The notes below the pieces were generated by a model. The model searched no databases, was not told where the DNA came from, and saw only the letters and a list, made by a program, of their open reading frames with translations. The position numbers and the translations under genes were made by a program. Shown piece by piece: positions 23,127-32,095 of a stretch of DNA of 32,942 nucleotides. Origin of the DNA: Syntrophobacterales bacterium (GTDB lineage Bacteria; Desulfobacterota; Desulfobaccia; Desulfobaccales; 0-14-0-80-60-11); the NCBI GenBank assembly GCA_020060385.1, contig JAGVAH010000162.1, positions 1 through 32,942 of the forward strand. The letters are read 5' to 3'. Positions within the stretch are counted from its first letter, which is position 1; every line of letters starts with the position of its first letter.

Positions 23127-24920
23127 ATGAGTCTTTGGGCAAAGAATCTGGAAGTATTACAAAAAGTGTCCCCGGACCTGGCCGCCACCCTGGCCGCCAC
23201 CACTATTCCCGAGGATCACCAGGTCCGGCCCTCCCGTTCCGGGCCCCCCTGCCTGCAGGTGGGGAAGCAGCGCCTCACCTCCTCCTATGATCCGGTGAAG
23301 GAAGGCCAGGACTGGGCCCAGGCCCTGGAGGGGGATGCCGCTGAGCCCCTGGTGGTCTTCGGCCTGGGACTGGGTTATCACTTGCTGCCCCTGTTGGACC
23401 GGGAGGGGCCCCTGTGGGTGGTGGAACCCTCGGCCCCGGTTGCCCGCCTGGCCCTGGAGCACCAGGACCTCACGCCGCTCCTGGCCAGGGGCGGCCTGCG
23501 CCTGGGCTCCGATTTCACCGGCCTCCCCCGGAGCGCCCGCCTGGCGGACCACGGTCCCACCCGCCGCCTCCATCCCGGCCCCTACCGCCGCCTGACCCGG
23601 TTTCTGGCTGGCGAGGGCGGGGAGCTGGGGCCTTTGCGCATCCTGGTGGCGGGTCCCCTTTACGGGGGCTCCCACCCCATCGCCCGCTACACGGCCCGGG
23701 GCTTCCAGCAGTTGGGGCATGAGGCGGAACTCCTGGATTTCGCGCCCTTCTATGCCGGTTATCAGGCCATGGCCCGGGTCACCAAGGACCAGCGGGCCGA
23801 GCACAACCTGAAGCAAGGGCTCCTGGGCCTCCTGGGAGAGACCCTCCTGGCCCGGGCCCGGGATTTTAAGCCGGACCTGGTCTTTGCCCTGGCCCAGTCC
23901 CCCCTGGCCCCGCCCCTCCTCAAGGCCCTGAAAGCGGAAGTTCCCCTGGTGGCCTACTGGTTCGTGGAGGATTTCCAGGTTCTCACCTACTGGCAGGACC
24001 TGGCCCCGGGAGTGGACGTCTTCTTCACCCTGCAAAAGGAGCCCTTCTTTTCCGAACTGAAGCGCCGGGGGGTGATGAATTACGCCTGCCTGCCCCTGGC
24101 CGCGGACCTGGAGGCCTACCACCCCCTGGCCTTAAGCCCGGAAGAAAAACGCCGCTTTGGCTCGGCCCTCTCCTTTGTGGGCGCGGGCTATTACAACCGC
24201 CGCCAGTTTTTCCAGGGTCTCACTGACTTCGATTTCAAGATCTGGGGGTCGGAATGGCAGCTGCACTCCCCTTTGGGCCTGCATATCCAGGACCAGGCCG
24301 CCCGGGTGTCGGAAGAGGACTGCACCAAGATCTTCAATGCCACCCGCATCAATCTCAACCTCCATTCCTCCCCCTTCCATACGGGGGTCAATCCCCAGGG
24401 GGACTACCTCAACCCCCGGGTCTTCGACCTGGCCGCGTGCGGCGCTTTCCAGCTGGTGGATTGGCGCTCCCAGCTCCCCGATTTCTTCACCCCGGATAAG
24501 GAACTGGCCACCTTCACCTCCCTGGCCGAGGCCCGGGAAAAGATCGCCTATTTCCTGGCCCATGAAGACGAGCGGCAGCGCCTGGCCTGGGCCGCCCGGG
24601 AGCGGGTCCTGAAGGAGCACACCTATGCCCGCCGCCTGGCCGCGGCCCTGGAGATTATCCAGGACTTCCATCCCCGGACCCTCCCCTGCCGCCAGTCCCA
24701 GGCCCCGGCCGTGGCCCCCCCCCGGGCCTCCTTCCCGGCGGATCACCCGGTCCAGGCCCTGTTGGCCCGCCTGCCAGCCGACGCCGCCCCTGATCTGCAG
24801 GGCCTGGTGCAACAGATTAGAGAAAGCAGTGAACCCTTGACCGAACCGGAAGCCATTCTCTGGTTTCTCGATGAGTTCCGCCGCAAGATACACCGCCCCG
24901 GCGTCAATGGAGGGTGCTGA
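23127..24920 (+). CDS. CgeB-like glycosyltransferase with Maf-like N-terminus, copy 2
   Basis: 597 aa. The layout is as in the 19762 gene: MSLWAKNLEVLQ start, VVFGLGLGYHLLPLL (76-90), WVVEPSAPVARLAL, then a GT-B part (LRILVAGPLYGG, ARGFQQLGHEAELLDF), YWFVEDFQVL, LPLAADLEAYHP, and the C-terminal NPRVFDLAACGAFQLVDWR and EHTYARRL segments of the CgeB group. A histidine/asparagine-rich stretch (INLNLHSSPFHTGVNPQGDY) precedes it. A proline/alanine tail of about 80 residues is extra. GAGG lies about nine bases before ATG 23127. It starts six bases after the previous gene and its TGA overlaps the next ATG. Confidence 0.8.
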   Translation: MSLWAKNLEVLQKVSPDLAATLAATTIPEDHQVRPSRSGPPCLQVGKQRLTSSYDPVKEGQDWAQALEGDAAEPLVVFGLGLGYHLLPLLDREGPLWVVEPSAPVARLALEHQDLTPLLARGGLRLGSDFTGLPRSARLADHGPTRRLHPGPYRRLTRFLAGEGGELGPLRILVAGPLYGGSHPIARYTARGFQQLGHEAELLDFAPFYAGYQAMARVTKDQRAEHNLKQGLLGLLGETLLARARDFKPDLVFALAQSPLAPPLLKALKAEVPLVAYWFVEDFQVLTYWQDLAPGVDVFFTLQKEPFFSELKRRGVMNYACLPLAADLEAYHPLALSPEEKRRFGSALSFVGAGYYNRRQFFQGLTDFDFKIWGSEWQLHSPLGLHIQDQAARVSEEDCTKIFNATRINLNLHSSPFHTGVNPQGDYLNPRVFDLAACGAFQLVDWRSQLPDFFTPDKELATFTSLAEAREKIAYFLAHEDERQRLAWAARERVLKEHTYARRLAAALEIIQDFHPRTLPCRQSQAPAVAPPRASFPADHPVQALLARLPADAAPDLQGLVQQIRESSEPLTEPEAILWFLDEFRRKIHRPGVNGGC

Positions 24921-26689
24921 TGCGCATTCTGGTCATCAATCTTATGCGTCTGGGGGATCTGGTCCAGTGTTCTCCCGTGCTCCGCTCTTTGCGGCGCCGC
25001 TATCCGGAGGCCCAGATCACCCTGGTGGTCCAGGATGTCTTCCAGGAAACCGCCAGCTTGCTTCCCGGCCCCGACCGGCTGGTGTCTTTTCCCGCCCTGC
25101 AACTGGCTCCCCTGGTGGATGCGGGCGGGGATTGGGTCCAGGGCTATCAGCTGGTGGCGGATTGGCTGCGGACCCACATTGACTCTCCCCCGGACCTGGT
25201 GGTCAACCTCACCCCCGACTTTATGGGGGCTCTCCTCTCCCACCTGAGCCGGGGCCGGGAGGTGCGGGGCTTCACCCTCAGCCCCAGCCGCGCCTTTTTT
25301 ACCCAGCCGGCCTGGATGAGTTATTTGATGATCATTTCCCGGGCCCGGAAGGCCAACCCCTTTAACCTGGTGGATGTCTTCCTCAAGGCCGCGGGCCTGG
25401 ACGCGGACGGGGAAGGCCTGGCAGTGCAGATCCCCACCGCCGTCCAGAGCCAGGCTGCAAGTTTCCTGGAGGGAGTGCCCCTGGCCCCGGCCACCTCCCT
25501 GGTGGGGCTGGTGCCCGGCGCTTCCCAGCCCCAACGCTGCTGGCCCCCGGAAAGATACGCCCAGGTGGCCGGCACCCTGCTGGCGGCCCGGCCCTGCCAT
25601 TTTTTTATCTTCGGCAACCAGAAGGAAAGGCCGTTGGGGGAGAAAATCGCCTCCCTCCTGCCTCCGGGAACCGCGACCCTGTGCACCGGGGGGACCTCCG
25701 TCCCCTTCCTGGCCGCCTTGCTGTCCCAGCTCCATCTGTTGATCACCAACGACACCGGCCCCATGCACCTGGCCGCGGCGGTGAAGACCCCGGTCCTGGC
25801 TTTCTTCCTGGCGGGGGCCCGGGTCCAGGACACCGGGCCCGTGGGGGAAGGCCATCTGGCCCTGGAACCCCGGATCGACTGCCATCCCTGCCACTACCCG
25901 GACTCCTGCTCCCTGTTCAAATGCCACGAGGCCTTTTCTCCGGAGGGGGTGGCGGCCTGGGCCCTGCACCTCCTGGAAAAGAAACCCCTCACCCCCATCC
26001 CCGACGCCGCCCACTGGCGCAGTCTCCAGGTCTATCATTCCACCTGGGACCCCACGGGCCACCATGCCCATCTGCCCCTCATCCGCCGCCCCCTGGACCG
26101 GAAACACTTCTGGACCCTGGTCCACCGGGCGGTCTGGCCCCGTTTCCTGGACGGGGCCGGAGCGCCCGGGGATGCCCTGGAACGGTGGCTCTTGGAAATT
26201 ACGGGCAGCCACTTCCTGCCCCCCGGGGACGATTTGGGATTGCCCGGCGGCCACCGGGCCTTGACGGAACTGGTGGATCTCACCGCCCAGGGCGAGAATC
26301 TGGCCCGACGGCTTATTGACATCCCCCGCCAGCGCCGCTCTCCCTCTTTCCTCTGGCAACAGGCGGAGGCCATCCGCAGCATCGACCCCAAATTGCACCG
26401 CTTGCTGGTGGGTTACCCCGAAATCGCCTCCTTTATTGAGTTTTATTTCCAGGAACAGCGGAGCAATGATGGGGACACCTACGTCAATATTTTGGCGCGT
26501 CAATTGGCCGAAACCTACCATAACCTGCACCAGGCCGGCAAAATTTGCCTGCAAGTAATGGAGGAGTTTATCCGTTATTCCCCGGTATTATCCCATCATA
26601 TCAGCATGTTATCCGACATGGCACATCTTGTGCAGCAAGGATCGCTAACGGACACCTATCAACTTACCGAGGTGGCGTCATGCAAGTAA
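24920..26689 (+). CDS. GT9 heptosyltransferase-like protein with C-terminal extension, copy 2
   Basis: 589 aa. The start is ATG 24920 (TGATG overlap; GGAGGG upstream), not the GTG six bases earlier. RILVINLMRLGDLVQCSPVLRSL (2-24) and TNDTGPMHLAAAVKTPVLAFFL (about 276-297) are the GT9 motifs; VPGASQPQRCWPPERYAQV is the donor-side loop. DCHPCHYPDSCSLFKCHEAF is a cysteine cluster also seen in copy 1. Residues 350-589 form a long helical extension of unknown role, beginning LQVYHSTWDP, which has a counterpart in copy 1. No signal peptide or membrane segment is seen, so it is cytoplasmic. The gene overlaps the next by 10 bases. Confidence 0.82.
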   Translation: MRILVINLMRLGDLVQCSPVLRSLRRRYPEAQITLVVQDVFQETASLLPGPDRLVSFPALQLAPLVDAGGDWVQGYQLVADWLRTHIDSPPDLVVNLTPDFMGALLSHLSRGREVRGFTLSPSRAFFTQPAWMSYLMIISRARKANPFNLVDVFLKAAGLDADGEGLAVQIPTAVQSQAASFLEGVPLAPATSLVGLVPGASQPQRCWPPERYAQVAGTLLAARPCHFFIFGNQKERPLGEKIASLLPPGTATLCTGGTSVPFLAALLSQLHLLITNDTGPMHLAAAVKTPVLAFFLAGARVQDTGPVGEGHLALEPRIDCHPCHYPDSCSLFKCHEAFSPEGVAAWALHLLEKKPLTPIPDAAHWRSLQVYHSTWDPTGHHAHLPLIRRPLDRKHFWTLVHRAVWPRFLDGAGAPGDALERWLLEITGSHFLPPGDDLGLPGGHRALTELVDLTAQGENLARRLIDIPRQRRSPSFLWQQAEAIRSIDPKLHRLLVGYPEIASFIEFYFQEQRSNDGDTYVNILARQLAETYHNLHQAGKICLQVMEEFIRYSPVLSHHISMLSDMAHLVQQGSLTDTYQLTEVASCK

Positions 26690-27288
26690 CCCTCAACGAC
26701 CAATCTTTGCCGGTGGATCTCTCCCACCTGCGCAACCTGGAAGAAGCCCTGCTGGAGCTCAACGAAAGATTCATTCCCTCCGGGGAACAGCTCTTTCAAG
26801 TGCAGGTCAACGGCCAATTCTTTACGGAACGATATCCCCGGGAGTCCCGCTACATCACCCTGGGCGAGGTTGCCACCCTGGATATCAAGACGGTTACCGA
26901 CCAGGACCTGGCCCGGGGCATCCTCAGTGATGCCGCGCTCAAGGTGGAAACCCTGGTCCAGGCCCTGGAAAAGGGCGCGGCCCTCTTCCGCCTGGCCGCC
27001 GAAGATGAGGCCAACCACTATTTCGCCCAGGTGCTGGAGGCCCTGCGTTGGATGCTCCAGACCGGCGAAGGGGCCTGCCAGGTCCTGGACGTGGACATGG
27101 CGCACACCTGTTCTCCCCAGATCGGGGACGTCTCCGATTTCCTCAAGCGCTTTCAGGACCTCCTGGAAGAGATGCTCCAGGTTTACGAAGAAGAAGACTA
27201 CATCCTCCTGGCGGATTTGATGGAGTACGAACTCCTACCCATGGTGCAAGAATGGCAAAAGATACTATCACACCTCTCACGCCATTAA
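26680..27288 (+). CDS. Unknown protein at end of glycosyltransferase operon
   Basis: 202 aa. The start is ATG 26680, after GAGGTGG and within the end of the previous gene; an ORF start at 26545 would overlap that gene far more. The N-terminal 75 residues appear beta-rich (MQVTLNDQSLPVDLSHLRN, FQVQVNGQFFTERY). The rest is helical and acidic, with DMAHTCSPQIGDVSDFLKRFQDLLEEML in the centre. No catalytic motif, signal or membrane segment is seen. Position before a FliT/FlgN-like gene suggests a flagellum- or export-related helper, but the family is unknown to me. Confidence 0.7.
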   Translation: MQVTLNDQSLPVDLSHLRNLEEALLELNERFIPSGEQLFQVQVNGQFFTERYPRESRYITLGEVATLDIKTVTDQDLARGILSDAALKVETLVQALEKGAALFRLAAEDEANHYFAQVLEALRWMLQTGEGACQVLDVDMAHTCSPQIGDVSDFLKRFQDLLEEMLQVYEEEDYILLADLMEYELLPMVQEWQKILSHLSRH

Positions 27289-27608
27289 CCCGGAGTCGGG
27301 TGGCCCTGCTGCAAGACATCACCCGGGCCATCACCGCCGCAGTGCTGCAGGACGACCTGGGGCGGGCCGTCTCCCTCCTGGAGCAGCGCCAGACGGTGCT
27401 GCAACACCTGGACTGGTCAAACCCCGCAGAAGACCTGGGCGACAGCCTGGAAAGACTGTGGGACCTGGACCGCTCCCTCATGGCCTTCTGCCAATCCTGG
27501 CGGCAAGCCCTGGAGGAACGCCTGCAAACCCTCAACCTCAGCCATTACCTGCGGCAGAAATACGCCCCGGCACACCACCAGGCCCGGTACGTGGATCTGC
27601 ATAAATAA
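27252..27608 (+). CDS. Small helical protein, possibly FliT/FlgN-type chaperone
   Basis: 118 aa from ATG 27252, inside the end of the previous gene (37-base overlap). The sequence is almost entirely amphipathic helix (LLQDITRAITAAVLQDDLGRAVSLLEQRQTVLQ, then LERLWDLDRSLMAFCQSWRQALEERLQTL), with a basic tail. Length and pattern match flagellar export chaperones such as FliT or FlgN, which bind FliD or hook proteins, but sequence motifs in that group are weak. It is the last gene of the operon, followed by a terminator. Confidence 0.5.
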   Translation: MAKDTITPLTPLTRSRVALLQDITRAITAAVLQDDLGRAVSLLEQRQTVLQHLDWSNPAEDLGDSLERLWDLDRSLMAFCQSWRQALEERLQTLNLSHYLRQKYAPAHHQARYVDLHK

Positions 27609-27632
27609 GGTAACGGGGAACCAGATCCCTCA

Positions 27633-27664
27633 AAAAAAGGGCGGCCCATTGGGTCGCCCTTTTC
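27633..27664. terminator. Bidirectional rho-independent terminator
   Basis: AAAAAGGGCG-G-CCCATTGGG-T-CGCCCTTTT makes a long stem. T-runs follow on the plus strand (TTTT-CATTTT) and more strongly on the minus strand (seven T). It can end the glycosyltransferase operon and, from the other side, the nfn transcript. Confidence 0.88.
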
Positions 27665-27731
27665 ATTTTCTTATTTATGGGATTAGGGGGTAAGGGCCCA
27701 CAACCCTTAGCCCCTCCCCCACAAACCTTTC

Positions 27732-29150
27732 CTACCACCCATACGTCAGGTAGTCATGGATGGAGTTGGAGGCCAGACGGCCCGCGCCCATGGCCAGAAT
27801 GACGGTGGCGGAGCCGGTGACGATGTCGCCCCCGGCCCAGACCCGGGGTTTCATGGTCTTGCCGGTCTTGGGATCGGCGACGATATAGCCCCATTTATTC
27901 AGGGCCAGGCCCGGGGTGCTCTTGGTGAGCAGCGGGTTGGAGCCGGAGCCGATGGCGATGACCGCGGTGTCGATTTCCACGGTGTACTCGGAGCCCTTGA
28001 TGGGCACGGGGCGCCGCCGCCCGGAGGCATCGGGCTCCCCCAGTTCCATCTTCAGGACTTCCACGCCGGTGAGCCGGCCAGTGGCGTCATCGCCCAGGAA
28101 GCGCGTGGGGTTGTTGAGGAGCAGGAACTCCACGCCCTCTTCCTCGGCGTGGTGGACTTCCGCGGTCCGGGCGGGCAATTCGGCCATGGAGCGCCGGTAG
28201 ATGATATAGGAATGGTCCGCGCCCAGGCGCAGGGCGGTGCGGGCGCAGTCCATGGCCACGTTGCCGCCCCCGAAGGTGGCCACGCTCTTGCCTTTGACGA
28301 TGGGCGTGTCGTAGACGGGGAATTCGTAGGCCTTCATCAGGTTGGAGCGGGTCAGGTACTCGTTGGCGGAGTAGACGCCGATGTAGTGCTCCCCGGGGAT
28401 CTTCAGGAACACGGGCAGGCCCGCGCCCACCCCCAGAAAGACGGCGTCGAAGCGTTCCAGCAATTCGTCCACGGTCTCGGAGCGGCCGATGACCGCGTTC
28501 ACCTCAATGGTGGCCCCCATGCGTTCCAGGAAATTACACTCCTGGAAGACGATGGCCTTGGGCAGGCGGAATTCCGGGATGCCATAGAGCAGCACCCCGC
28601 CGGGGCCGTGCAGGGCCTCAAAAATGTGGACGTCATGGCCCTTGAGGAGCAGGTCGCCGGCCACGGTCAGGCCCGCGGGCCCCGCGCCCACCACCGCCAC
28701 CTTCTTGCCGGTGGGGTCGGCCTTGGGGGGCAGGATCTGCTTGCCATGCTCCCGCTGGTAGTCGGCCGCGAAGCGCTCCAGGTTGCCGATGGCCACCGGC
28801 TCGTCCTTCTTGCCGAGAATACACAAACCTTCGCACTGCACTTCCTGGGGGCAGACCCGGCCGCACACCGCGGGCAAAGAGTTTTTCTCCCAGAGATTGC
28901 GGATGGCGGCTTCAAACTCCCCTTCCTTGATATGCTTGATGAATCCGGGGATATCAATCTCCACCGGGCAGCCCTGTTTACAGCGGGGGTCTTTGCACTG
29001 AATGCAGCGCTCCGCCTCTTTCATGGCCAGCTCCGGGGTGTAGCCGTAGGGCACTTCCTCGAAATTGCGGCGCCGCTCGTTGGCGGGCTGCTCCGGCATC
29101 TTCTGCCTGGGGATCTTTTCTTTTTTAGGGGCTTTGACTTCTTCCGACAT
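27732..29150 (-). CDS. nfnB: NfnB-like (glutamate synthase small-subunit type) NADPH oxidoreductase
   Basis: 472 aa. The N-terminal iron-sulfur domain has C49-x2-C52-x4-C57-x3-C61 and C96-x3-C100-x5-C106-x3-C110. VAVVGAGPAGLTVAG (151-165) binds FAD; FGGGNVAMDCARTALRLG binds NADPH; WAGGDIVTGSATVI closes the flavin site. Length fits GltD/NfnB. With the adjoining NfnA-like gene it should form NfnAB, which couples NADPH, NADH and ferredoxin by flavin-based bifurcation; a sulfide dehydrogenase-type SudA role is an alternative. The start is ATG 29150 with GGAGAAGG upstream, 42 bases after nfnA. It ends before the bidirectional terminator. Confidence 0.9.
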   Translation of the reverse strand: MSEEVKAPKKEKIPRQKMPEQPANERRRNFEEVPYGYTPELAMKEAERCIQCKDPRCKQGCPVEIDIPGFIKHIKEGEFEAAIRNLWEKNSLPAVCGRVCPQEVQCEGLCILGKKDEPVAIGNLERFAADYQREHGKQILPPKADPTGKKVAVVGAGPAGLTVAGDLLLKGHDVHIFEALHGPGGVLLYGIPEFRLPKAIVFQECNFLERMGATIEVNAVIGRSETVDELLERFDAVFLGVGAGLPVFLKIPGEHYIGVYSANEYLTRSNLMKAYEFPVYDTPIVKGKSVATFGGGNVAMDCARTALRLGADHSYIIYRRSMAELPARTAEVHHAEEEGVEFLLLNNPTRFLGDDATGRLTGVEVLKMELGEPDASGRRRPVPIKGSEYTVEIDTAVIAIGSGSNPLLTKSTPGLALNKWGYIVADPKTGKTMKPRVWAGGDIVTGSATVILAMGAGRLASNSIHDYLTYGW

Positions 29151-29192
29151 TATCCTTCTCCTCCTGGCTGGTGTGCCTTCAGGGGTAATTTC

Positions 29193-30050
29193 TTAGCTGC
29201 AACAGGAGCATTTCCCGCCGCCGTGGCATTCCTTGAACTGGTCGTAGGAGACCTTTTCCTCCACCATGTAGGAGCGCAGGCGCAGGTCCAGTTCGTCCCA
29301 ATCGACTTCGTGGCCTTCGAACTCGGGCCCGTCCACGCAGGCGAACTGCATCTTGCCTTCCACCTTCACCCGGCAGCAGCCGCACATGCCGGTGCCGTCC
29401 ACCATGATGGGGTTGAGGCTCACCAGGGTTTTGACGCCAAATTCCTTGGTGACCTTGCAGCAGAACTTCATCATGGGCACGGGGCCGATGCACACGGCCA
29501 GTTTGATGTCTTTGTCCTTTTCCAGGGTTTCCTTGAGCTTGTCGGTGACGAAGCCCTTATGGCCGTAAGTGCCGTCGTCGGTGCAGATCATCATCTCGTC
29601 GGACGCGGCCTTCATCTTGTCTTCCAGGATGAGGAGGTCCTTGGAGCGGGCGCCGATGACGGAATAGACAAAATTGCCTATCTGCTTCAGGCCCCGGGTG
29701 ATGGGGTGCAGCACGGCGATGCCGGTGCCGCCGCCCACGCAGATGACTTTGCCCACCTTCTCCAGGTGGGTGGGCTGGCCAAGGGGGCCGATGACGTCTA
29801 TGTAGCCCTGACCGACCTGCAGGGTCTTGAACAGGGCCGTGCTCTTACCCACCACCATGTAGATAATGTTGATCAGACCCTTGGCCGGATCGGTATCCGC
29901 CATGGTCAGGGGGATGCGCTCCCCCTTTTCGTTGGCCCGGAGGATGACGAACTGCCCGGGCTTGGCCTTGGCCGCGATCTTGGGGGCCTTGATCCAGTTG
30001 CTGATAATGGTCCCCTGGGCCATTTCCTGCCGTTCCACTATCTCAAACAT
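29193..30050 (-). CDS. nfnA: NfnA-like ferredoxin-NADP reductase subunit
   Basis: 285 aa. The start is ATG 30050 (GGAGAGG upstream); a longer frame to 30104 runs into AT-rich leader. The N-terminal FAD domain includes GQFVILRANEKGERIPLTM (about 32-50). ICVGGGTGIAVLHPI binds NAD. DGTGMCGCCRVKVEGKMQFACVDGPEF holds the four cysteines of the [2Fe-2S] centre, as in PyrK/NfnA/SudB proteins. The extreme C-terminus, ECHGGGKCSCCS, is an extra cysteine-rich tail. It pairs with NfnB downstream to form the bifurcating transhydrogenase. A CRP/FNR-type palindrome lies about 130 bases upstream. Confidence 0.9.
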   Translation of the reverse strand: MFEIVERQEMAQGTIISNWIKAPKIAAKAKPGQFVILRANEKGERIPLTMADTDPAKGLINIIYMVVGKSTALFKTLQVGQGYIDVIGPLGQPTHLEKVGKVICVGGGTGIAVLHPITRGLKQIGNFVYSVIGARSKDLLILEDKMKAASDEMMICTDDGTYGHKGFVTDKLKETLEKDKDIKLAVCIGPVPMMKFCCKVTKEFGVKTLVSLNPIMVDGTGMCGCCRVKVEGKMQFACVDGPEFEGHEVDWDELDLRLRSYMVEEKVSYDQFKECHGGGKCSCCS

Positions 30051-30177
30051 ACGCGCCTCTCCTCGATTCGTATAATTGTTTAATTTTTCCCGTATCTTTT
30101 CCACAGGCCCTTTTCAAGCCTGCCTTTCTCACCCTCCATAACCGAGAGTTTTTATCACGGCTCCGGGGCAAGAATCA

Positions 30178-30193
30178 AGTGATAAATATCACA
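30178..30193. promoter_or_regulatory. CRP/FNR-type palindrome upstream of nfnA
   Basis: AGTGATAAATATCACA contains GTGATA-aa-TATCAC, a 6-2-6 inverted repeat that fits TGTGA-N6-TCACA spacing on the minus strand (TGTGATATTTATCACT). TTTATCAC near 30151 is a further half-site. It is located between fhs and nfnA, upstream of nfnA on its strand. A regulator of the Crp/Fnr group, such as HcpR in sulfate reducers, is a reasonable guess. Confidence 0.5.
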
Positions 30194-30227
30194 AAAGCGA
30201 TTTTCAGTCCCCCAATACTTTCTCCCA

Positions 30228-30269
30228 TAAAAAAACCGGCTTCCGGAGAGGGCCTCCGGAAGCCGGTTT
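30228..30269 (-). terminator. Rho-independent terminator of fhs
   Basis: On the minus strand, AAACCGGCTTCCGGAG pairs perfectly with CTCCGGAAGCCGGTTT around a short loop, followed by a run of seven T. It lies about 40 bases after the fhs stop and separates fhs from nfnAB. The small palindrome GGTGGGC-tgg-GCCCACC (30283-30299) lies just before it. Confidence 0.9.
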
Positions 30270-30310
30270 GGACATGCAGTAAGGTGGGCTGGGCCCACCC
30301 TAAATGTTAC

Positions 30311-32095
30311 TTAGAACAGGCCAAACACCGTGCCTTTCTTGACATCCACGTCGACGCGGCGGAAGGCCGGGTCGGAGCCGGTGCCGGGCATCAGGGAGAT
30401 GGCGCCGCACACCGGGCAGATGAACTTGGCGCCGCCGTAGACCAGGAAGTCCCGGACGGGCAGGGTCCAACCCTTGGGAGTCCCTTTGATCGTGGGATCA
30501 TGGGTCAGGGACAGGTGGGTCTTCACCATCATGGTGGCGTATTCGTTATACTTGGGATCCTTCTCGAACTTCTCCGCCTTGGCATTGGCTTCGGGGGCAA
30601 AGGCCACGCCGTCCGCGCCGTACACTTCCTTGGCGATGAGTTCGACCCGCTTCCGCAGCGGCAGTTCGTTGGGATAAAGGAACTTGAACTGGGGCTTGTC
30701 TTTGCAGGCATCCATGACCGCGTCGGCAAATTCCAGGGCGCCTTCGCCGCCAAACTGCCAGTGCTTGGACACGGCCACCCGGGCCCCGGCGGCCTCACAG
30801 GCCCGACGGATACAATCATGCTCTTCCGGGGAATCGAAATGGAAGGAGTTGATGCACACCACCGGGTTGATGCCGGCCTTTTTGATGGTTTTGACGTGGT
30901 GCACCGCGTTCTCCACGCCCTCTTCCAACCATTTCATGGTCTCTTTGCCGGCCGAGAAGTATTCTTTGGGCACGGGTTTTCCCGGAGGACACGGCAGGGC
31001 CCCGGCCTTGACACCATGGTGCTTCAGGCCCCGGACGGTGGCGGTGAGGACCGACACGTTGGGAATGAGGCCGCTGAAACGGCATTTGACGTTCCAGAAC
31101 TTCTCAAAGCCGATGTCCGCGCCGAATCCCGACTCGGTGATATGGTAATCGAACAGCTTGAGGCCGATCTGGTCGGCGACGATGGAGCTTTGTCCCACGG
31201 CGATGTTGGCGAAGGGGCCGGCGTGCACGAAGACGGGCTGCTTCTCCACGCTCTGCATGAGGGTGGGGTTGATGGAGGGCAGCATCCAGGCGGTCATGGC
31301 ATTACCCACTTCCAGGTCGCCGGTGGTGACGGGGTTGCCCTTCTTGTCGTAGCAGACCACCATGTTATTCAACCGGGTCCGCAGATCTTCCAGAGAGGTG
31401 AAGACCGACAGAATGGCCATAACCTCGGAAGACACGGCGATGCCGAAGGAGGACTTCATCATGAAGCCGTCCATCTTGCCGCCCATGCCGATGATGATGT
31501 GGCGCAGGGCCTGGGCGCAGTAGTCCATGATCCAGCCCATTTCGAAGTTTTTCGGATCGATGTTCAGGCGCTTCAGGTTCCGTTTGGCCAACTGGGCGTC
31601 GTCATAGTTGAACTCGTGCTGCAACCGGGAGGTGGCGGCCACCATGGCCAGGTTATGGGCGTTCATGATGTTGTTGATGTCGCCGGTGAGGCCCAGGGAG
31701 AACTCAGTCATGGGGATGAGCAGCGAAATACCGCCGCCGGCCGCGGTGCCTTTGACGTTCATGGTGGGGCCGCCGGAAGGCTGGCGGAGAGCGCCGCCCA
31801 CGTTCACTTTCCGGGCGCCCAGGCCCTCGATGAGGCCCATGGAGGTGGTGGATTTGCCTTCCCCCAGGGGAGTGGGGGTGATAGCGGTGACTTCGATGTA
31901 GTAGCCGTCGGGTTTGCTCTTCAGGCGCTCCAGGCACTTCATGTAGTCGACGCGGCCGATTTTCTGGCCGTGAGGGATGCGCTCATCTTTGGGGATTTCC
32001 AGCTTGTCGCACATCTCGTCAAAAGGAATCATCTCCGCTTCGGCGATTTCTGCAATCTGCCAGTCTTTTTGTTTTACCGGATCATACTTCGCCAT
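30311..32095 (-). CDS. fhs: Formate-tetrahydrofolate ligase
   Basis: 594 aa. It joins formate to tetrahydrofolate with ATP, the second step of the methyl branch of the Wood-Ljungdahl pathway (or its reverse in acetate oxidation). [16 protein letters not shown] (73-88) is the ATP loop. [19 protein letters not shown]-like and [18 protein letters not shown], and [12 protein letters not shown] are conserved family segments. [13 protein letters not shown] near the end is the usual C-terminal stretch. The length fits the longer form of the enzyme in anaerobes. AAGGAGG lies about nine bases before ATG 32095. The promoter is at 32243-32271, the terminator at 30228-30269. It is divergent from the metV-like gene. 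Confidence 0.97.
   Translation of the reverse strand: MAKYDPVKQKDWQIAEIAEAEMIPFDEMCDKLEIPKDERIPHGQKIGRVDYMKCLERLKSKPDGYYIEVTAITPTPLGEGKSTTSMGLIEGLGARKVNVGGALRQPSGGPTMNVKGTAAGGGISLLIPMTEFSLGLTGDINNIMNAHNLAMVAATSRLQHEFNYDDAQLAKRNLKRLNIDPKNFEMGWIMDYCAQALRHIIIGMGGKMDGFMMKSSFGIAVSSEVMAILSVFTSLEDLRTRLNNMVVCYDKKGNPVTTGDLEVGNAMTAWMLPSINPTLMQSVEKQPVFVHAGPFANIAVGQSSIVADQIGLKLFDYHITESGFGADIGFEKFWNVKCRFSGLIPNVSVLTATVRGLKHHGVKAGALPCPPGKPVPKEYFSAGKETMKWLEEGVENAVHHVKTIKKAGINPVVCINSFHFDSPEEHDCIRRACEAAGARVAVSKHWQFGGEGALEFADAVMDACKDKPQFKFLYPNELPLRKRVELIAKEVYGADGVAFAPEANAKAEKFEKDPKYNEYATMMVKTHLSLTHDPTIKGTPKGWTLPVRDFLVYGGAKFICPVCGAISLMPGTGSDPAFRRVDVDVKKGTVFGLF

Noticed and set aside
27756-30083. Very long plus-strand frame (775 codons)
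   Set aside because: Antisense shadow of the nfnA and nfnB genes, whose conserved motifs are on the minus strand.
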